DNA of 5,483 nt from Candidatus Omnitrophota bacterium (lineage in GTDB: Bacteria > Omnitrophota > Gorgyraeia > JABMQH01). Below are positions 5,117 to 5,483 of the stretch, in pieces. Made by a program: the position numbers and the translations under genes. The notes below the pieces were generated by a model. That model was not told the DNA's origin, searched no databases, and saw nothing but the letters and a program-made list of their open reading frames with translations. Location: positions 8,462 through 13,944 of the forward strand of contig JAPLLL010000057.1 of the NCBI GenBank assembly GCA_026387595.1. Direction: 5' to 3'. Each line of letters opens with the position of its first letter. The stretch's first letter is position 1.

Positions 5117-5483
5117 ATGTTTTATATAAAAAGCGCCGGTATTTTAATTGACGGCGGGAAAATAAAAAAAGTTTTCCGCAAAGAGCCTGTTAAAATACCC
5201 GTTGAAGCCAGAACCCTGGACGCAAAAGGTAAAATTGTGTCGGCCGGTTTTATAGACGTTCATCTTCAAGGGGCAGGCGGATTCGATTTCCTGGATGCTA
5301 CTCCTGCAGCTATAGAAAGAATCTCGCAAACACTTGCCAAATTCGGGACCACCTCCTACCTGGCGACCACAGTTTTTAAGAACGGAACTAACAACCACAT
5401 TGAAAATCTTACAGCTTACGACTCACAGCTTACGGCTTACCACCAAGGTGCCCAGCTTCTCGGCATCCACCTTGAAGGTCCAT
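5117..5483 (+). CDS. nagA: N-acetylglucosamine-6-phosphate deacetylase, N-terminal part
   Basis: The frame is open from ATG at 5117 to the right edge (122 complete codons of roughly 380 expected). NagA removes acetate from GlcNAc-6-phosphate to give glucosamine-6-phosphate, in the cytosol, during amino-sugar or peptidoglycan recycling. Family signs are SAGFIDVHLQGAGGFDF (42-58), the start of the amidohydrolase barrel, then KFGTTSYLATT (75-85) and GAQLLGIHLEGP (111-122), which ends at the metal-binding glutamate region. The usual HxH metal motif reads HLQ (49-51), so only one of the two histidines is kept; E. coli NagA also lacks the HxH pair. Residues 98-109 are encoded by a heptamer-repeat array. 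The gene starts five bases after the previous stop and has no visible Shine-Dalgarno sequence, so reinitiation is possible. The N-terminal strand region is short for the family. Confidence 0.9.
   Translation, partial: MFYIKSAGILIDGGKIKKVFRKEPVKIPVEARTLDAKGKIVSAGFIDVHLQGAGGFDFLDATPAAIERISQTLAKFGTTSYLATTVFKNGTNNHIENLTAYDSQLTAYHQGAQLLGIHLEGP
5408..5442 (-). repeat. Third heptamer array, five units, inside nagA
   Basis: Five consecutive 7-bp units of the form CTTACRG/CTYACNR on the plus strand; on the minus strand they read NNGTRAG and include exact CTGTAAG and CCGTAAG units, both found in the array at 2954-2981. It keeps the nagA frame open and encodes LTAYDSQ followed by LTAYHQ, a heptapeptide period that arises because three 7-bp units make seven codons. 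Confidence 0.8.

Noticed and set aside
5144..5398. Minus-strand open frame of 84 codons opposite nagA
   Set aside because: The plus strand encodes clear NagA motifs across the same bases.

Overview
The window looks like a piece of a bacterial chromosome from an uncultivated Gram-negative (diderm) lineage. My best guess is Omnitrophota (Candidatus Omnitrophica) or a close relative. The main pointers are a secreted protein whose mature N-terminus reads VKVTTYYPAPYGEYKKL, a signature I associate with that group, and a cluster of short type IV pilin-like genes with KxFTLIELMIVIIIVGILA leaders. A lipopolysaccharide-export permease indicates an outer membrane. The lineage call rests on remembered motifs, not on a database search.

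Layout. Positions 1-1424 (minus strand) hold a ComF-family phosphoribosyltransferase-like gene, translationally coupled by a TAATG overlap to an LptF/LptG permease gene that runs off the left edge. A 50-bp divergent intergenic region (1425-1474) carries a strong extended -10 promoter that opens a plus-strand run. The run starts with three minor-pilin genes in the I-J-K / PilV-PilW-PilX order (1475-1816, 1810-2631, 2643-2951). Next comes a small, AT-rich four-helix-bundle (23S intervening-sequence/S23-like) gene at 2992-3348, flanked by inverted arrays of a 7-bp repeat. It is followed by a PilA/PilE-like pilin (3384-3782), a secreted protein with about seven 17-residue head-type repeats (3843-5111), and the 5' part of an N-acetylglucosamine-6-phosphate deacetylase gene (5117 to the right edge).

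How the genes may work together. The pilin-like genes probably supply the tip (three minor subunits) and a further subunit of a type IV pilus or type II secretion pseudopilus. The J/W-like subunit has a fibronectin type III domain at its C-terminus, which could sit at the fibre tip. The repeat protein is probably exported and surface-exposed. ComF-like proteins are linked to DNA uptake, which also uses such pili, but here it is transcribed divergently and coupled to lptF/G.

The most unusual signal is the heptamer repeat family. The four-helix-bundle gene sits between inverted arrays (left (CYGTAAG)x4, right four CTTANAR-type units), directly after the stop codon of the PilX-like gene and interrupting the pilin cluster. 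A third array of five units lies inside the nagA reading frame at 5408-5442, where it encodes a near-duplicated heptapeptide. In that orientation the repeat has no stop codon in any frame. This looks like a small, undescribed mobile or proliferating repeat cassette, though mobility itself is inference.
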